From Clostridia bacterium (lineage in GTDB: Bacteria; Bacillota; DTU025): 64,000 nt of DNA. Each line of letters starts with the position of its first letter. Position 1 is the stretch's first letter. Under the pieces are notes generated by a model that had not been told where the DNA came from, did no database searches, and was given only the letters and a program-made list of their open reading frames with translations. The stretch lies in NCBI GenBank assembly GCA_034926675.1, contig JAYFQW010000001.1:124001-188000 (forward strand), in the 5' to 3' direction. This document shows, in pieces, positions 41,874 to 51,638 of the stretch. Both the position numbers and the translations under genes were made by a program.

Positions 41874-42866
41874 ATGGAGAGGGTTCACAAGTTCCTGGCA
41901 AGGGCCGGGGTAGCATCCCGCCGAAAGTGTGAGGAACTAATCGCTCAGGGGCGAGTGGCGGTGAATGGCTCACTCGTTTCCGCCATGGGCGCCACGATCG
42001 ATCCCGGGCACGATCTGGTGACCTTGGACGGCGCGCCAGTGCAGCCTCGGGCCGATAACATCTACTTGGCGCTCAACAAGCCGTCGGGATACATCACTAC
42101 TGCAGCGGATACCCATAACCGCCGCACTGTGTTTGATCTTCTTCCGCCCCTGGGCAGGAGGGTCTATCCAGTGGGAAGGCTCGACATGGAATCCGAAGGC
42201 CTGCTAATACTGACGGACGATGGTGAACTCGCGTTCGGAATCACTCATCCCAGCCGGGAGGCGCCTCGGACGTATCTGGTGGATCTGCGTTGCCCGGCGA
42301 CTGAAAGCGATCTTGCGATCCTCAGGGGTGGAGTCGAGCTGTTCGATGGAATCACACTCCCTGCGGAAGCGCGATTCGTGGATTCTTCCCGGAGGACTGT
42401 GGAGGTTCAGATTCGAGAGGGTCGCAAGCGGCAGGTGAGGCGCATGTTCGGAGCCATCGGAAATGAGGTAGTCCGCCTCGTCCGAGTGAAGCTTGGATGC
42501 GTCGCCCTCGGGGCGCTCGCCCCGGGACAGACGAGAAGCCTCACGCAGGAAGAGGTAGACGGACTCAAGCGGCTCGCCAAGAACCCCAAGAGCCCCAGGA
42601 GCACCCAGGGGAGCACTGGTGGGGATCAAACCGGGAAGGGCGGTCAACCAGATGGAAGTGGTGCGAGCACGAGTGAGGTTCGACTACAGGGGGTGCGCCA
42701 AGCCCGGTCGTCTGTTCCTCGGGCGCCGGAACGCCTCGGAGATCTCTGCAGAGACTCGGGAACGCGAGGCAGCAAGCCTGAGGCATCTAGTGGATCAAGG
42801 GGTGCGAGTGGAGGAGGTGGACGTCTCTCCGGAGACGTACGTGATCGCAGACCCACTCACAGATGA
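41874..42866 (+). CDS. rluB: 23S/16S rRNA pseudouridine synthase, RluB/RsuA family, with an unusual C-terminal extension
   Basis: A 330-residue protein. N-terminal S4 domain: MERVHKFLARAGVASRRKCEELIAQGRVAVNG. Catalytic domain: VYPVGRLDMESEGLLILTDDGELAFGITHPS (catalytic Asp in GRLD), then REGRKRQVRRMFGAIGNEVVRLVRV. Homologs end near residue 245; here ~85 further residues (Gly/Ser/Arg-rich) continue, reading in another frame through the first ~70 codons of the next gene. The extension probably is chance read-through rather than a domain. The conventional enzyme part is complete and would modify a pseudouridine in 23S rRNA helix 89 or in 16S rRNA. Confidence 0.88.
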   Translation: MERVHKFLARAGVASRRKCEELIAQGRVAVNGSLVSAMGATIDPGHDLVTLDGAPVQPRADNIYLALNKPSGYITTAADTHNRRTVFDLLPPLGRRVYPVGRLDMESEGLLILTDDGELAFGITHPSREAPRTYLVDLRCPATESDLAILRGGVELFDGITLPAEARFVDSSRRTVEVQIREGRKRQVRRMFGAIGNEVVRLVRVKLGCVALGALAPGQTRSLTQEEVDGLKRLAKNPKSPRSTQGSTGGDQTGKGGQPDGSGASTSEVRLQGVRQARSSVPRAPERLGDLCRDSGTRGSKPEASSGSRGASGGGGRLSGDVRDRRPTHR

Positions 42867-43083
42867 GGAAGTGGCTTACTCTCCAGTGTACGCTACGGTG
42901 ACAGCCGACTCCCTTGAGGATCTGGCCGAGTTCATACTCAGGGACGAATTCAGAACCGTAGAGGTCATCGATCCCCAGGAGATGAAACTCTCCCAGCGCG
43001 AGGTGGGCAGGCTTCTTGCGCGTGCAAACTCGCGGCTCAGGGCGATGGCGCAGGTGATGGCGAGGCGGGCGGACAGGCTTTGA
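42652..43083 (+). CDS. Hypothetical protein overlapping the rluB tail
   Basis: A ~143-residue protein from ATG 42652 (an in-frame GTG at 42619 is also possible). It is acidic/basic mixed with no membrane segment: VRFDYRGCAKPGRLFLGRRNASEISAETREREAASLRHLVDQGVRVEEVDVSPETYVIADPLTDEEVAYSPVYATVTADSLEDLAEFIL, ending in a helical basic tail. I do not recognise the family. It shares 215 bp with the 3' end of rluB in a different frame. Coding character (normal composition, no low complexity) is better than the rluB tail it overlaps, so this is likely the genuine gene there. Confidence 0.55.
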   Translation: MEVVRARVRFDYRGCAKPGRLFLGRRNASEISAETREREAASLRHLVDQGVRVEEVDVSPETYVIADPLTDEEVAYSPVYATVTADSLEDLAEFILRDEFRTVEVIDPQEMKLSQREVGRLLARANSRLRAMAQVMARRADRL

Positions 43084-43133
43084 GGCGCTTTGCGGCGTGG
43101 GGTTTGGCGAAATGGATGGAGAAGAGATAGTCG

Positions 43134-44408
43134 ATGCAGCACAGGAGAATCGCGGTAGTAGGCGCCGGCGCGGCTGGGCTCATGGCAGCTCAGGCTGCGG
43201 CTGGCGCATCTGCGTACGTTACGGTGTATGAGCGGAACAGCATTGCAGGGAAGAAGCTGCTCATCGCGGGGAAGGGCAGGTGCAACTTCACCCATGACGG
43301 ACCGGCGCAGGAGATAGTGGATGCGTTCGACCGGGATGGCAGGTTCCTCTACTCCGCCCTCTCCGACTTCGGCCCGCAGGAGCTGTGTGAACTCATGAAG
43401 AGCCTGGGTGTGGACTACAAGGTCGAACGCGGAAAACGAGTTTTCCCAGTGAGCGACCGCGCGTCTGATGTACGTGATGCTCTGCTTTCATCCGCTCAGA
43501 GGCTTGGGGCGCAGTTCGTGTTCGGGAGCCGGGCTTCTCGGTTGCTCATCGAAGGCGGGGCGGCAGCCGGGTTTGAGGACTACGAGGGACATCAGGTACA
43601 AGCAGATGCGGTCATCATAGCCACTGGAGGCGCTTCGTATCCCGGAACGGGCAGCACTGGAGATGGCTATGGCCTCGCCCGACAGGCGGGTCACGCGGTG
43701 AAACCGCCGCTGCCAGCTCTGGTGGCGATGGAGACAGTCGAGGCTTGGCCTGGGAACCTCGCTGGGCTGTCTTTGAAGAACGTAGAACTGACCCTGTACG
43801 ATCATGGCCGCGAGGCCGGACGCGAGTTTGGCGAGATGCTGTTCACCCATTGGGGAGTGAGTGGGCCCATAGTCCTGAGTGCGAGCAGGGCCGTGTGCAC
43901 GTCCCTGCGCTCATCACAAGGCCTTGCGAAGGGTCGTTTCACGCTGGCCATCGATCTTAAGCCTGCGCTCGATGAGCAGACGCTCGATAGGAGAGTCACG
44001 CGGGATCTGCGTGAGGCGTCGAGGAAGCAGCTGAAGAACTCCCTTGATGAGTTGCTTCCGAAGGCTTTGATACCTGTCGTGATAGCTATCTCCGGAATTG
44101 ACGAAACTACAACTGCGAACCAAGTCACCACGGAGCAGAGGAGTCGAATCGTGCACGTGCTGAAGGCGCTTCCCCTCACGGTCAAGCGCACGCGCCCGCT
44201 TGAGGAGGCCATCGTGACCTCCGGAGGGGTGGAGCTCTCATCGGTCGACTCGCGCACAATGGAGTCAAAGCTTGTGAGCGGGTTGTACTTCGCCGGCGAG
44301 CTTCTCGACCTCGACGCCCCCACCGGTGGCTATAACCTCCAAGCCGCCTTTTCCACAGGACACCTGGCGGGCCTTGCGGCGGCTGGTGCGAAAAGGGTGA
44401 GGAGTTAG
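43134..44408 (+). CDS. NAD(P)/FAD-dependent oxidoreductase, HI0933/YhiN (BaiN) family
   Basis: A 424-residue flavoprotein. The FAD-binding Rossmann motif RRIAVVGAGAAGLMAAQAAAG is at the N-terminus, followed by AGKKLLIAGKGRCNFTHDG, IIATGGASYPGTGSTGDGYGLARQAGH and a C-terminal FAGELLDLDAPTGGYNLQAAFSTGHLAG. The family is widespread and conserved next to cmk in Clostridia. Some members were proposed to act on bile acids (BaiN), but the general substrate is unknown. Cytoplasmic. Confidence 0.88.
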   Translation: MQHRRIAVVGAGAAGLMAAQAAAGASAYVTVYERNSIAGKKLLIAGKGRCNFTHDGPAQEIVDAFDRDGRFLYSALSDFGPQELCELMKSLGVDYKVERGKRVFPVSDRASDVRDALLSSAQRLGAQFVFGSRASRLLIEGGAAAGFEDYEGHQVQADAVIIATGGASYPGTGSTGDGYGLARQAGHAVKPPLPALVAMETVEAWPGNLAGLSLKNVELTLYDHGREAGREFGEMLFTHWGVSGPIVLSASRAVCTSLRSSQGLAKGRFTLAIDLKPALDEQTLDRRVTRDLREASRKQLKNSLDELLPKALIPVVIAISGIDETTTANQVTTEQRSRIVHVLKALPLTVKRTRPLEEAIVTSGGVELSSVDSRTMESKLVSGLYFAGELLDLDAPTGGYNLQAAFSTGHLAGLAAAGAKRVRS

Positions 44409-44409
44409 C

Positions 44410-44967
44410 TTGTCGCGGCGTCGAGATTTCTTGTCAGCTATCCTCGCTCTACTGGCCGGATCGGGCTTCATCGCATGCCTTGTGATCCAAGCTCTCCTAT
44501 TCACGAATGTCATCCCCCGCAGCAAACTGCCTCTGGAACGTCTTGAAGGGCGCGTGGTGTGGCGCCCGGTTCCCGCCGGCCCAGAAGGAGTTTCCGACGA
44601 CCTTGTGGCTATCGGCCCCGATGCTGCAGTCGGCTGCATCGTCCTAGCTCTGTCCGGTCAGGACCTAGCTGCGGAACTGGGAGCAGAGGTCGCAGTGCTG
44701 GTCAACGGAACGGCCGTGGCCGATTTCCGCTATGGGAAGGCTGCCGTCTTCCTTCATCGGGGCGATCTGATTGAGGTCGAGTGGACCCCGAGCCCAGCGG
44801 ACCCGAAAGCGTCCATGCCACGCCCCGCGGAGGAGACGCTCCCTGAGGCGTTGAGCGGCGTGGAGATCGTCGTCACCGAGGCCACATCCAATGTGCGTGA
44901 GCCCGTCTGTGGATGGAGGTCTCCGCTGAAGGCTGGTGGAAACGACATTGGAAACGCTATAATATGA
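44410..44967 (+). CDS. Hypothetical single-pass membrane protein
   Basis: A 185-residue protein from TTG 44410, one base after the flavoprotein stop, with AGGAG upstream. One N-terminal membrane segment or signal anchor (FLSAILALLAGSGFIACLVIQALLF) precedes an extracytoplasmic domain rich in beta-prone segments (VGCIVLALSGQDLAAELGAEVAVLVNG). I do not recognise a family. Position between the flavoprotein and cmk is shared by unnamed small membrane proteins in other Clostridia, from memory. Confidence 0.55.
   Translation: MSRRRDFLSAILALLAGSGFIACLVIQALLFTNVIPRSKLPLERLEGRVVWRPVPAGPEGVSDDLVAIGPDAAVGCIVLALSGQDLAAELGAEVAVLVNGTAVADFRYGKAAVFLHRGDLIEVEWTPSPADPKASMPRPAEETLPEALSGVEIVVTEATSNVREPVCGWRSPLKAGGNDIGNAII
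44958..44963 (+). promoter_or_regulatory. Possible -10 element upstream of cmk
   Basis: TATAAT at 44958-44963 is a perfect -10 hexamer lying at the end of the preceding gene, 94 bp before cmk; a second TAGAAT is at 45014-45019. No convincing -35 is seen for either. cmk-plsC-fsa-ispH probably start from one of them. Confidence 0.35.
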
Positions 44968-45056
44968 GGGAGAGGAATATGCAATCGCGGGCGAAGGAAT
45001 AAGCACATGCACGTAGAATAAAGTACACTTGGGCATGGATGGGAGTGCGTCGCTGT

Positions 45057-45749
45057 ATGTCGCTCGAGAACTCAATAGCAATCGATGGGCCTGCCGGGGC
45101 CGGAAAGAGCACCGTAGCAAGGATGCTCGCATCCGCACTAGGCTATAGATATGTGAGCTCTGGCGATCTCTACAGGGCGTTGGCGCTTGAGGTGATACGC
45201 AGAGGCGTGGATCCTCAGGATGAGGCGGCAGTGACGCAGACAGCCCGAACATCGTCAATGGCTCTCGAACCCTCGCCAAGCGTGGGGCAGCGGACTACTC
45301 TGAACGGGGAGGACGTCACCGCGCTCATCCGGGCTGCGGCGGTGAATTCCGTCGTATCCCCGGTTTCGGTTTATCCTGAGGTAAGAGAGCTATTGGTCGC
45401 TGCACAACGGGAGATCGCGCGCGAGTCTGATGTGGTCATGGACGGTCGAGACATCGGAACCGTGGTGTTGCCAGAGGCTGTCCACAAATTCTACCTAACA
45501 GCATCAGCTGCTGAACGGGCGCGACGGCGGCGATCCGATTACATACGCCAGGGCGCGCCAGATAGCTATGACGAGGTGCTGCGAGAGATCGTTGAACGCG
45601 ACAGAATCGATAGCACCAGGGAAGCATCTCCGCTGAAGGCAGCAGAGGATGCCGTAGTTATTGACTGTACGGAGATTGGTCCAGAGGAAGTCGTCGAGCG
45701 CATGTTGTGTCTGCTTGGGAGGTCCCGTTGTTGCTCTATGGGTTCGTGA
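45057..45749 (+). CDS. cmk: Cytidylate kinase
   Basis: A 230-residue P-loop kinase from ATG 45057 (MSLENSIAIDGPAGAGKSTVARMLASALGYRYVSSGDLYRAL). Other motifs: MDGRDIGTVVLPEAVHKFYLTASAAERARRR and the lid region with DSTREASPLKAAEDAVVIDC. It phosphorylates CMP and dCMP using ATP. An upstream in-frame ATG (45039) would add six residues. The order cmk-plsC-(fsa)-ispH/rpsA is a well-known Clostridial arrangement. It overlaps plsC by 19 bp. Confidence 0.93.
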   Translation: MSLENSIAIDGPAGAGKSTVARMLASALGYRYVSSGDLYRALALEVIRRGVDPQDEAAVTQTARTSSMALEPSPSVGQRTTLNGEDVTALIRAAAVNSVVSPVSVYPEVRELLVAAQREIARESDVVMDGRDIGTVVLPEAVHKFYLTASAAERARRRRSDYIRQGAPDSYDEVLREIVERDRIDSTREASPLKAAEDAVVIDCTEIGPEEVVERMLCLLGRSRCCSMGS

Positions 45750-46342
45750 AGCTGGTCATGAAGGCTTTTCTTCGCGCGTTCCATGGCTTCCGAGCCACCG
45801 GGCAGGAGAATGTCCCGATGGACGGTGCTCTTATAGTTGTTGCTAATCACGCGAGCATGCTTGACGCTCCCGCGTTGGGGTGTGCGTTTCCCAGGCAGAT
45901 ACTGTTCATGGCCAAGGCGGAGCTATTTCGTAATCCCTTCTCCCGTGCGCTTTTGATGGCCGTTCATGCGTTTCCGGTCAAGCGCGGGCAGGTTGACCGG
46001 GAGGCATATCGCAGATCCATGGAGATTCTGAAGGAAGGCAAAGTCCTCGGGATATTCCCTGAGGGCACACGAAGCAAGACAGGCGATATGCAGCAGGCCC
46101 ACCCAGGCGCCGCGAGGTTCGCTCTGCAGACTGGCACGCCGGTAGTGCCAGCTGCGATAGTCGGCGCCCACAAGGGGCACAAGAGGCTCTACGGGAAAGC
46201 AGGCAGGTTCGGGGTGCGAGTGGCAATTGGGAAGCCGATGTGGCCGGTCCGATCGGAAGACGGTCGAGTCACCCGAGAAGAGATAGATGATTTCGCACAG
46301 AGGATCATGGAGCAGATACAGCGTTTGATGAGCGTAGCATGA
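45731..46342 (+). CDS. plsC: 1-acyl-sn-glycerol-3-phosphate acyltransferase
   Basis: A ~203-residue membrane-associated protein from TTG 45731 (GGGAGG 8 nt upstream; adjacent TTG 45728 also possible). It has the acyltransferase motifs NHASMLD (NHxxxxD catalytic dyad), [14 protein letters not shown], and [10 protein letters not shown], then [10 protein letters not shown]. It acylates lysophosphatidate to phosphatidate in phospholipid synthesis. plsY, acting one step earlier, is encoded at 52971. Confidence 0.9.
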   Translation: MLYGFVKLVMKAFLRAFHGFRATGQENVPMDGALIVVANHASMLDAPALGCAFPRQILFMAKAELFRNPFSRALLMAVHAFPVKRGQVDREAYRRSMEILKEGKVLGIFPEGTRSKTGDMQQAHPGAARFALQTGTPVVPAAIVGAHKGHKRLYGKAGRFGVRVAIGKPMWPVRSEDGRVTREEIDDFAQRIMEQIQRLMSVA

Positions 46343-46364
46343 CATCTACGGGGAGTGTTCTGAG

Positions 46365-47012
46365 TTGAAGCTTTTCATCGATACCGCGAACGTTGAGGAG
46401 ATCCGCAGCGCTGCGGAAATGGGGATCATATGTGGCGTGACCACCAATCCTTCCCTTGTGGCCAGGGAAGGCAGGGACTTCAAGCAAGTTGTGCTCGAGA
46501 TATGCAGCATTGTCGACGGGCCAGTGAGTGCGGAAGTGATTTCCCAGGATGCGCCGGGCATGGTCCGCGAGGCTCTCGGGATCGTTGAGTGGTCGCCGAA
46601 CATCGTCATCAAGATCCCGATGACCGCAGAAGGGCTGAAGGCGGTCAAGATATTATCCAGCAAGGACATCAAGACCAACGTGACACTGGTGTTTACGGTG
46701 AACCAGGCGCTATTGGCTGCGAGGGCAGGCGCGACCTATGTGAGCCCATTTGTGGGAAGGCTTGATGACATCGGCGCCGAGGGCATGGATGTTGTAGCCC
46801 AGATCGCGGCGCTGTTCAATACTCACAACATAGAGACAGAGATAATCGCAGCAAGCATTCGCGGTCCGGTTCACGTTACCCAGGCGGCCCTGGCCGGAGC
46901 GGATATCGCCACCGTCCCGTACGGAGTTCTCATGCAGATGGTCAAGCATCCGCTCACTGATGCGGGAGTGGCCAGGTTCCTTGCTGATTGGGAGAAAGCT
47001 CTGGCCAAGTGA
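46365..47012 (+). CDS. fsa: Transaldolase-like fructose-6-phosphate aldolase (TalC/MipB family)
   Basis: A 215-residue TIM-barrel protein from TTG 46365. [14 protein letters not shown] and [15 protein letters not shown] are the family N-terminus, and Lys83 in NIVIKIPMT is the Schiff-base lysine. [32 protein letters not shown] is also diagnostic. Short TalC proteins act as transaldolases or fructose-6-phosphate aldolases; in Bacillota the former is more likely. Insertion between plsC and ispH is unusual. The stop overlaps the ispH start as GTGA. Confidence 0.88.
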   Translation: MKLFIDTANVEEIRSAAEMGIICGVTTNPSLVAREGRDFKQVVLEICSIVDGPVSAEVISQDAPGMVREALGIVEWSPNIVIKIPMTAEGLKAVKILSSKDIKTNVTLVFTVNQALLAARAGATYVSPFVGRLDDIGAEGMDVVAQIAALFNTHNIETEIIAASIRGPVHVTQAALAGADIATVPYGVLMQMVKHPLTDAGVARFLADWEKALAK

Positions 47013-49135
47013 GCATGGGGTCGGCAAGGATCAGACTGGCTGATGTCGCAGGGTTCTGCAGAGGAGTAGCGCGGGCATGTGAGATTGCGTGCAGAGCGGG
47101 CGAGGAAGCCATCCATTCGGGCGGATGTGGCGCAGTCACCCTCGGCCCCCTAGTTCACAATCCGGATGTTTCTGCGCGCCTCCGAGCCAGCGGTGTCCAG
47201 CAAGTCAGATCCATGGACGACGTTTCCGGTCGCGTGTTCATCATTCCGTCGCATGGCCTCCCTCCCGAAGTGATTGAGTCCGCTCGGGAGAGAGGGTTGA
47301 CGATAGTCGACGCCACCTGTCCGCATGTGCATCGTGCTCAGCGGGAGGTGGAGAAGGCCCATGCCAGCGGGAAGTTCGTGGTTCTGGTGGGGGACAGGTC
47401 GCACCCCGAAGTCCGGGCGGTGGCTGCGTTCGCCGCAGGCGACATCGCGGTGGTCGCTGGATCAGACGAGGCAGGGAGCATCCCGCTCCCCATGGCTTCC
47501 ATTGTGGTGGTAGCCCAGACCACCCAGAGAAGGTCGATGGTGGATGCCGTTGCATGCATCCTCACGTCGAGAGGCGCGGAAGTTGCGGTGGTTGATACGG
47601 TTTGCCCTGCCACCGGCGAGCGGCAGGACGCCGCGGCGAGGCTGTCTTCCGAGGTTGACCTGATGGTGGTTATCGGGGGAGAGGCCAGCGCCAACACCAT
47701 GCGACTTGCGGAGGTGTGCCGCGATTCCGGTGCGGCGGTGTTAAAGGTGGAGAACGCAAGTGAGCTGGATACGGAGGTCATTCGAGCTAGCCGAAGCATC
47801 GGCGTGACCGCCGGGGCATCCACGCCATCTTGGGTAATTGAGGAGGTCATGGACGCTATGAACGAGATCATCGAGGGAAACCCGGAGCAGGTGCAGGTGC
47901 AGGTGCAGGATCTTGCGCGGGATGCTGAGAAGCCAGCAGAACCAATCCAACCCGAGCAGGAGAAGGCGCAGGTGCAGAGCCAGGCGCATGGAGCGTCGGT
48001 CGAGGCCGAAATCCTTCAAGGGCGAGTTACAGAGCTCTACGACGACAGAGTCATTGTTGAGCTCGATCCCGGCCAGACCGTTGTTGTGCTCAAGGAGCAG
48101 TTGACCGCGAAGCCAATTGCCCATCCTTCTGAGGTAGTGGCAGTAGGCGATGAGGTCCACGTGGTGCTCGATAGGCAGCGCCCGGGTTCCGATGAGCAGT
48201 ACGCCTCAAAGAGGCGAGCGGACGTTCTCCTCATGTGGAAGCGCCTTGAGAACGCCAAGGAGACTGGCGAAGTGATCGAGGGCAAGGTCACAGAGTCGGT
48301 CAAGGGCGGTCTCGTAGTCGATATCGGGGTCCGCGGGTTCGTCCCTGCATCGCAGGTCGGGCGGAGGTTTGTAGAGGACCTCAGCTCCTATGTGGGCCAG
48401 ACTCTGAGGCTTGCAGTTCGCGAAGTCGAAAGGCTCAGGTCGAACGTTGTTCTGTCCCATCGCGCAGTTCTCGAAGAGGAAGAGCGCGCAGCCAAGGAAC
48501 GTGCCTTCGATGTCCTCTCCCGCGGGCAGGTTCTCGCCGGCACAGTCACCCGCCTGGCGTCGTTCGGCGCCTTCGTGGATATCGGGGACGGTGTTGAGGG
48601 ACTTCTGCACATCTCGGACATCGCATGGTCGAGGATAAAGCACCCGTCTGAGGTGCTCTCCGAGGGGCAGCAGATACAGGTGCAGATCCAGAATGTCGAC
48701 AGGGAGCGGGAGCGAATCTCGCTTGGCTATAAGCAGCTGCAGTCGGATCCCTGGGAAGATGCGTCTCGCAAGTTCGCCGTTGGGTCAGTAGTGCGTGGCA
48801 CAGTCACCAAGCTGGTGGATTTCGGAGCTTTCGTAAGCCTAGCCGATGGAATCGAAGGTCTAGTTCACATCTCACAGCTTGCTGACAGGCGAGTGGCGAA
48901 GCCCGACGAGATCGTATCGGTCGGACAGGAAGTGTCTGTGAAGGTAATCGGCCTGCGTGAACAGGAGCATAGGATCAGCCTATCGATGAAGCAGGCGGCA
49001 GAGGATGGGGAGCGCAGCGATTATCGCAAGTACATGAAGGAGAACAAGGCCGACGACGTTGTGACAATTGGGGACCGCATCAACTGGGATCCGAGCAAAC
49101 TGAAGGGGCCAGCGAACGGAGATAATCCCAGCTAG
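47009..49135 (+). CDS. ispH-rpsA: Fused 4-hydroxy-3-methylbut-2-enyl diphosphate reductase (IspH) and S1-domain protein (RpsA)
   Basis: A 708-residue fusion. Residues ~1-285 are IspH, with the three cluster cysteines Cys17 (GFCRGV), Cys104 (DATCPHVH) and Cys199 ([11 protein letters not shown]) that hold the iron-sulfur cluster reducing HMBPP to IPP/DMAPP. A Gln/Val/Glu-rich linker (VQVQVQ; CAGGTG repeats) joins four S1 domains (~330-400, ~415-490, ~505-575, ~590-660), the last two with [19 protein letters not shown] and [19 protein letters not shown]. Fused IspH-S1 proteins are known in Clostridia; here the 4-repeat S1 part probably serves as ribosomal protein S1. Confidence 0.93.
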   Translation: MSMGSARIRLADVAGFCRGVARACEIACRAGEEAIHSGGCGAVTLGPLVHNPDVSARLRASGVQQVRSMDDVSGRVFIIPSHGLPPEVIESARERGLTIVDATCPHVHRAQREVEKAHASGKFVVLVGDRSHPEVRAVAAFAAGDIAVVAGSDEAGSIPLPMASIVVVAQTTQRRSMVDAVACILTSRGAEVAVVDTVCPATGERQDAAARLSSEVDLMVVIGGEASANTMRLAEVCRDSGAAVLKVENASELDTEVIRASRSIGVTAGASTPSWVIEEVMDAMNEIIEGNPEQVQVQVQDLARDAEKPAEPIQPEQEKAQVQSQAHGASVEAEILQGRVTELYDDRVIVELDPGQTVVVLKEQLTAKPIAHPSEVVAVGDEVHVVLDRQRPGSDEQYASKRRADVLLMWKRLENAKETGEVIEGKVTESVKGGLVVDIGVRGFVPASQVGRRFVEDLSSYVGQTLRLAVREVERLRSNVVLSHRAVLEEEERAAKERAFDVLSRGQVLAGTVTRLASFGAFVDIGDGVEGLLHISDIAWSRIKHPSEVLSEGQQIQVQIQNVDRERERISLGYKQLQSDPWEDASRKFAVGSVVRGTVTKLVDFGAFVSLADGIEGLVHISQLADRRVAKPDEIVSVGQEVSVKVIGLREQEHRISLSMKQAAEDGERSDYRKYMKENKADDVVTIGDRINWDPSKLKGPANGDNPS

Positions 49136-49151
49136 CCGTCGCAGGGATTCG

Positions 49152-49180
49152 TTGACAGGCATATACCCCTATGCTAGACT
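49152..49180 (+). promoter_or_regulatory. Sigma-A promoter for the foldase gene
   Basis: TTGACA (49152-49157), 17 bp, TAGACT (49175-49180). The -35 is a perfect consensus and the spacing ideal; the -10 matches 4 of 6. It lies just after the ispH-rpsA stop and ~100 bp before the foldase start. Confidence 0.65.
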
Positions 49181-49279
49181 GACTTTGGCATCCTGCCCTC
49201 GGAACTCGCCGTGGGCAGGCATCGTTTAGGCTGAGTAGTGTGTTAGTGTGGACGGAGCTGCAAAGGGGGATTTCGAAGT

Positions 49280-50191
49280 ATGAACAAACGCAATCCCGGA
49301 CTTACTCGGGTCATCGTTATCGTGGTGGTGGTGGCTGTCGCGGCTATCAGCTGGATTGTCCTCACCAAGCGAAACAACGTGGCCATCGTGAACGGCGAGA
49401 GGCTGTCACGCCGCGATTTCATAGGCCGGCTCGAGGAGAACTCCGGCAGTCAGATTCTCAATCAGATGATCGACGAGAAGCTCATCCAGCAGGCGGCCAA
49501 AGAGGCAAAAGTCAGCGTAAAGCCTGAAGAGGTGGACGAAGAAGTCCAGAAGCTCAGGAAGGAGATCGGTCCTAGCTTCGATTCCATGCTCGCTCAATAT
49601 GGAATGACGGAGGCCGACCTCAGGACAAATCTGGATATGAACCTCCTCGTCTTCAAACTCTCTACCAAGGATGTCACCGTCACCGACGAAGAGATGCAGA
49701 AGTACTTCGACGAGCACAAGTCCGACTACGACGAGCCGGAGCAGGTGAAGGCAAGCCACATCCTGGTCGAGACCGAATCCGAAGCTAAGGAGATCCAGAA
49801 GCGGCTTTCCGCTGGCGAGGAATTCGCTTCGATAGCGACCGAGAAGTCGCTCGATCCCGGATCAGCTGCTGAAGGTGGAGACCTCGGCTTCTTCCCTCGC
49901 GGCAGGATGACCGCGGAGTTCGAGAAGGTCGCTTTCTCCATGGCGCCTGGGCAGACAAGCAACCCAGTAAAGAGCGAGTTTGGCTATCACATAATCCGAG
50001 TCACCGACCGCAAGGCGGCTCACGAGGCCACCTTCGAAGAGGTCAAGGACGATGTGGAACGCCAGATAAAGGGCAAGCAGGCTAAGAGCCCTCAACAGGT
50101 ATCGCAGGAGCTTCGCATGACCGGCAAGATCACTGTGACCGACTCCAAGTACAAGGACCTCGGGAACACCACACCCTTCGGTGTTAAGTAG
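49280..50191 (+). CDS. Parvulin-type peptidyl-prolyl isomerase / foldase (PrsA-SurA family)
   Basis: A 303-residue exported protein. One N-terminal membrane anchor ([19 protein letters not shown]) is not followed by a lipobox Cys, so it is membrane-tethered rather than a lipoprotein. A SurA-N-like helical region ([20 protein letters not shown] ... [21 protein letters not shown]) precedes the rotamase domain ([25 protein letters not shown] ... [12 protein letters not shown] ... [14 protein letters not shown]). It would assist folding of secreted proteins at the outer face of the membrane. Own promoter and terminator. Confidence 0.9.
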   Translation: MNKRNPGLTRVIVIVVVVAVAAISWIVLTKRNNVAIVNGERLSRRDFIGRLEENSGSQILNQMIDEKLIQQAAKEAKVSVKPEEVDEEVQKLRKEIGPSFDSMLAQYGMTEADLRTNLDMNLLVFKLSTKDVTVTDEEMQKYFDEHKSDYDEPEQVKASHILVETESEAKEIQKRLSAGEEFASIATEKSLDPGSAAEGGDLGFFPRGRMTAEFEKVAFSMAPGQTSNPVKSEFGYHIIRVTDRKAAHEATFEEVKDDVERQIKGKQAKSPQQVSQELRMTGKITVTDSKYKDLGNTTPFGVK

Positions 50192-50204
50192 CGCTGGCTT
50201 GCGC

Positions 50205-50241
50205 GGAGGGGAGAGTTCCTGCTCTCCTCTCCTTTTTGTTT
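50205..50241 (+). terminator. Rho-independent terminator after the foldase gene
   Basis: GGAGGGGAGAG (50205-50215), loop TTCCTG, CTCTCCTCTCC (50222-50232), then TTTTTGTTT. An 11-bp stem with one G-T pair and a strong T-run. Confidence 0.85.
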
Positions 50242-50263
50242 CACGTTAGGAGGGCCTGCGATC

Positions 50264-51637
50264 ATGTCGTCTCATGTCCCCTCCCGAGCTCCGCGGCCAG
50301 CGGTCATCGCATCGGTTGAACCTGGCAGCATGGCTTGCGCGGCAGGCATCGAACCCGGGGATGCACTAGTCGCGATCAATGGCCATCCAATCCGCGATAT
50401 CATCGACTACAGATATCACGCTGCCTCCGCTGCGGCAGCCTTGGAGATTGAGAAGCCAGGCGGAACCAGGGTCATCGTAGAATTGGCCAATGGATTCGAT
50501 CCTCGGCTTGGAATCGAGTTCGATGACGCTCTGTTCGATCGGCAAAAGCGCTGCGCGAACAGGTGCGTTTTCTGTTTCATAGATCAGCTGCCGCGCGGCA
50601 TGCGCAAGACCCTGTATGTGAAGGACGACGACTACAGGCTCTCATTCCTGCAGGGCAACTTCGTCACACTCACGAACCTCAGCGAGGGGGAACTCCACCG
50701 CATCATCAGGCTCCGTCTGTCGCCGATCTACGTATCGGTTCACAGCACCGACGATTCCATCAGGGCTATGCTTCTGGGCAGACTGGCGCCAAGGCCTATC
50801 ATGGTGACGCTTCGTCGACTTGCGGCTGCTAGGATCGAGTTCCACACCCAGGTGGTGATGGCGCCGGGAATGAACGATGGCGAGGTGCTGGAACGCACAA
50901 TCTCCGATCTGTGGGGCCTATCGCCGTACTGCGCATCAGTGGGCGTGGTCCCTGTGGGCCTTACCTCCCACAGGCAGGGCCTTCCGAAACTGACGCCGGT
51001 CACGCCGAATGTAGCTTTGGCAACCGTGCGTCAGATCGAGGCGGCGCAGCGAAGGTTCACCGCAGAACGGGGAATCAGGTTCGTGTTCGCAGCGGATGAG
51101 TTCTACTGCATGGCATCCCAGCCGATCCCTCCGGGCAGCGCCTATGAGGGGTATCCTCAGCTCGAGAACGGCATCGGCCTTTCCAGGTTGTTCATTGACG
51201 AGTTTGCCGCCATCGAACCCGAGTTGCCGAGGTCGGTCAGCCGCCCCATCAGCGCCACTGTCGTCACAGGCGCCTCAGGGGCGCAGGTGATCGGGCATGC
51301 TATTGACAGGCTGAACCGAATCGGCGGAGTGAGCATCCGGATCGCGACAATCGTGAACGAGTTCATGGGCCCCTCAATCACCGTGACAGGACTGGTGGTT
51401 GGGAAAGACATAATCAGCACCCTCTCAGGTCGAGAAGAGCAGATCGGCGATTTCGTCGTAATCCCCGAGGTAATGCTGCGGCGGGAAGGCGATAGGCTCC
51501 TCGACAACACCACTCCTGACGACATTTCGACTGCACTGGGTGTGCCAGTGCGGGTTGCCCCCGTCACAGCCCGCGGCCTAGTAGAGGCCGCGATAGGCGC
51601 GGGGTGCGCGGCGCCAGATAGTTGCGAGGTGAGATGA
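50264..51637 (+). CDS. DUF512 protein: PDZ domain plus radical-SAM-like domain
   Basis: A 457-residue protein. The N-terminal PDZ-like segment is VIASVEPGSMACAAGIEPGDALVAINGHPIRDIIDYRYH. A CxxxCxxC motif follows (RCANRCVFCFIDQLPRGMR), continuing with LYVKDDDYRLSFLQGNFVTLTNL, IYVSVHSTD and QVVMAPGMNDG; the C-terminal DUF512 domain has FYCMASQPIPP and YEGYPQLENGIGL. It probably binds a 4Fe-4S cluster and SAM, but its reaction is unknown. It is typically found next to der, as here, with 1 bp between them. ATG 50264 follows AGGAGGG. Confidence 0.88.
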   Translation: MSSHVPSRAPRPAVIASVEPGSMACAAGIEPGDALVAINGHPIRDIIDYRYHAASAAAALEIEKPGGTRVIVELANGFDPRLGIEFDDALFDRQKRCANRCVFCFIDQLPRGMRKTLYVKDDDYRLSFLQGNFVTLTNLSEGELHRIIRLRLSPIYVSVHSTDDSIRAMLLGRLAPRPIMVTLRRLAAARIEFHTQVVMAPGMNDGEVLERTISDLWGLSPYCASVGVVPVGLTSHRQGLPKLTPVTPNVALATVRQIEAAQRRFTAERGIRFVFAADEFYCMASQPIPPGSAYEGYPQLENGIGLSRLFIDEFAAIEPELPRSVSRPISATVVTGASGAQVIGHAIDRLNRIGGVSIRIATIVNEFMGPSITVTGLVVGKDIISTLSGREEQIGDFVVIPEVMLRREGDRLLDNTTPDDISTALGVPVRVAPVTARGLVEAAIGAGCAAPDSCEVR

Positions 51638-51638
51638 C

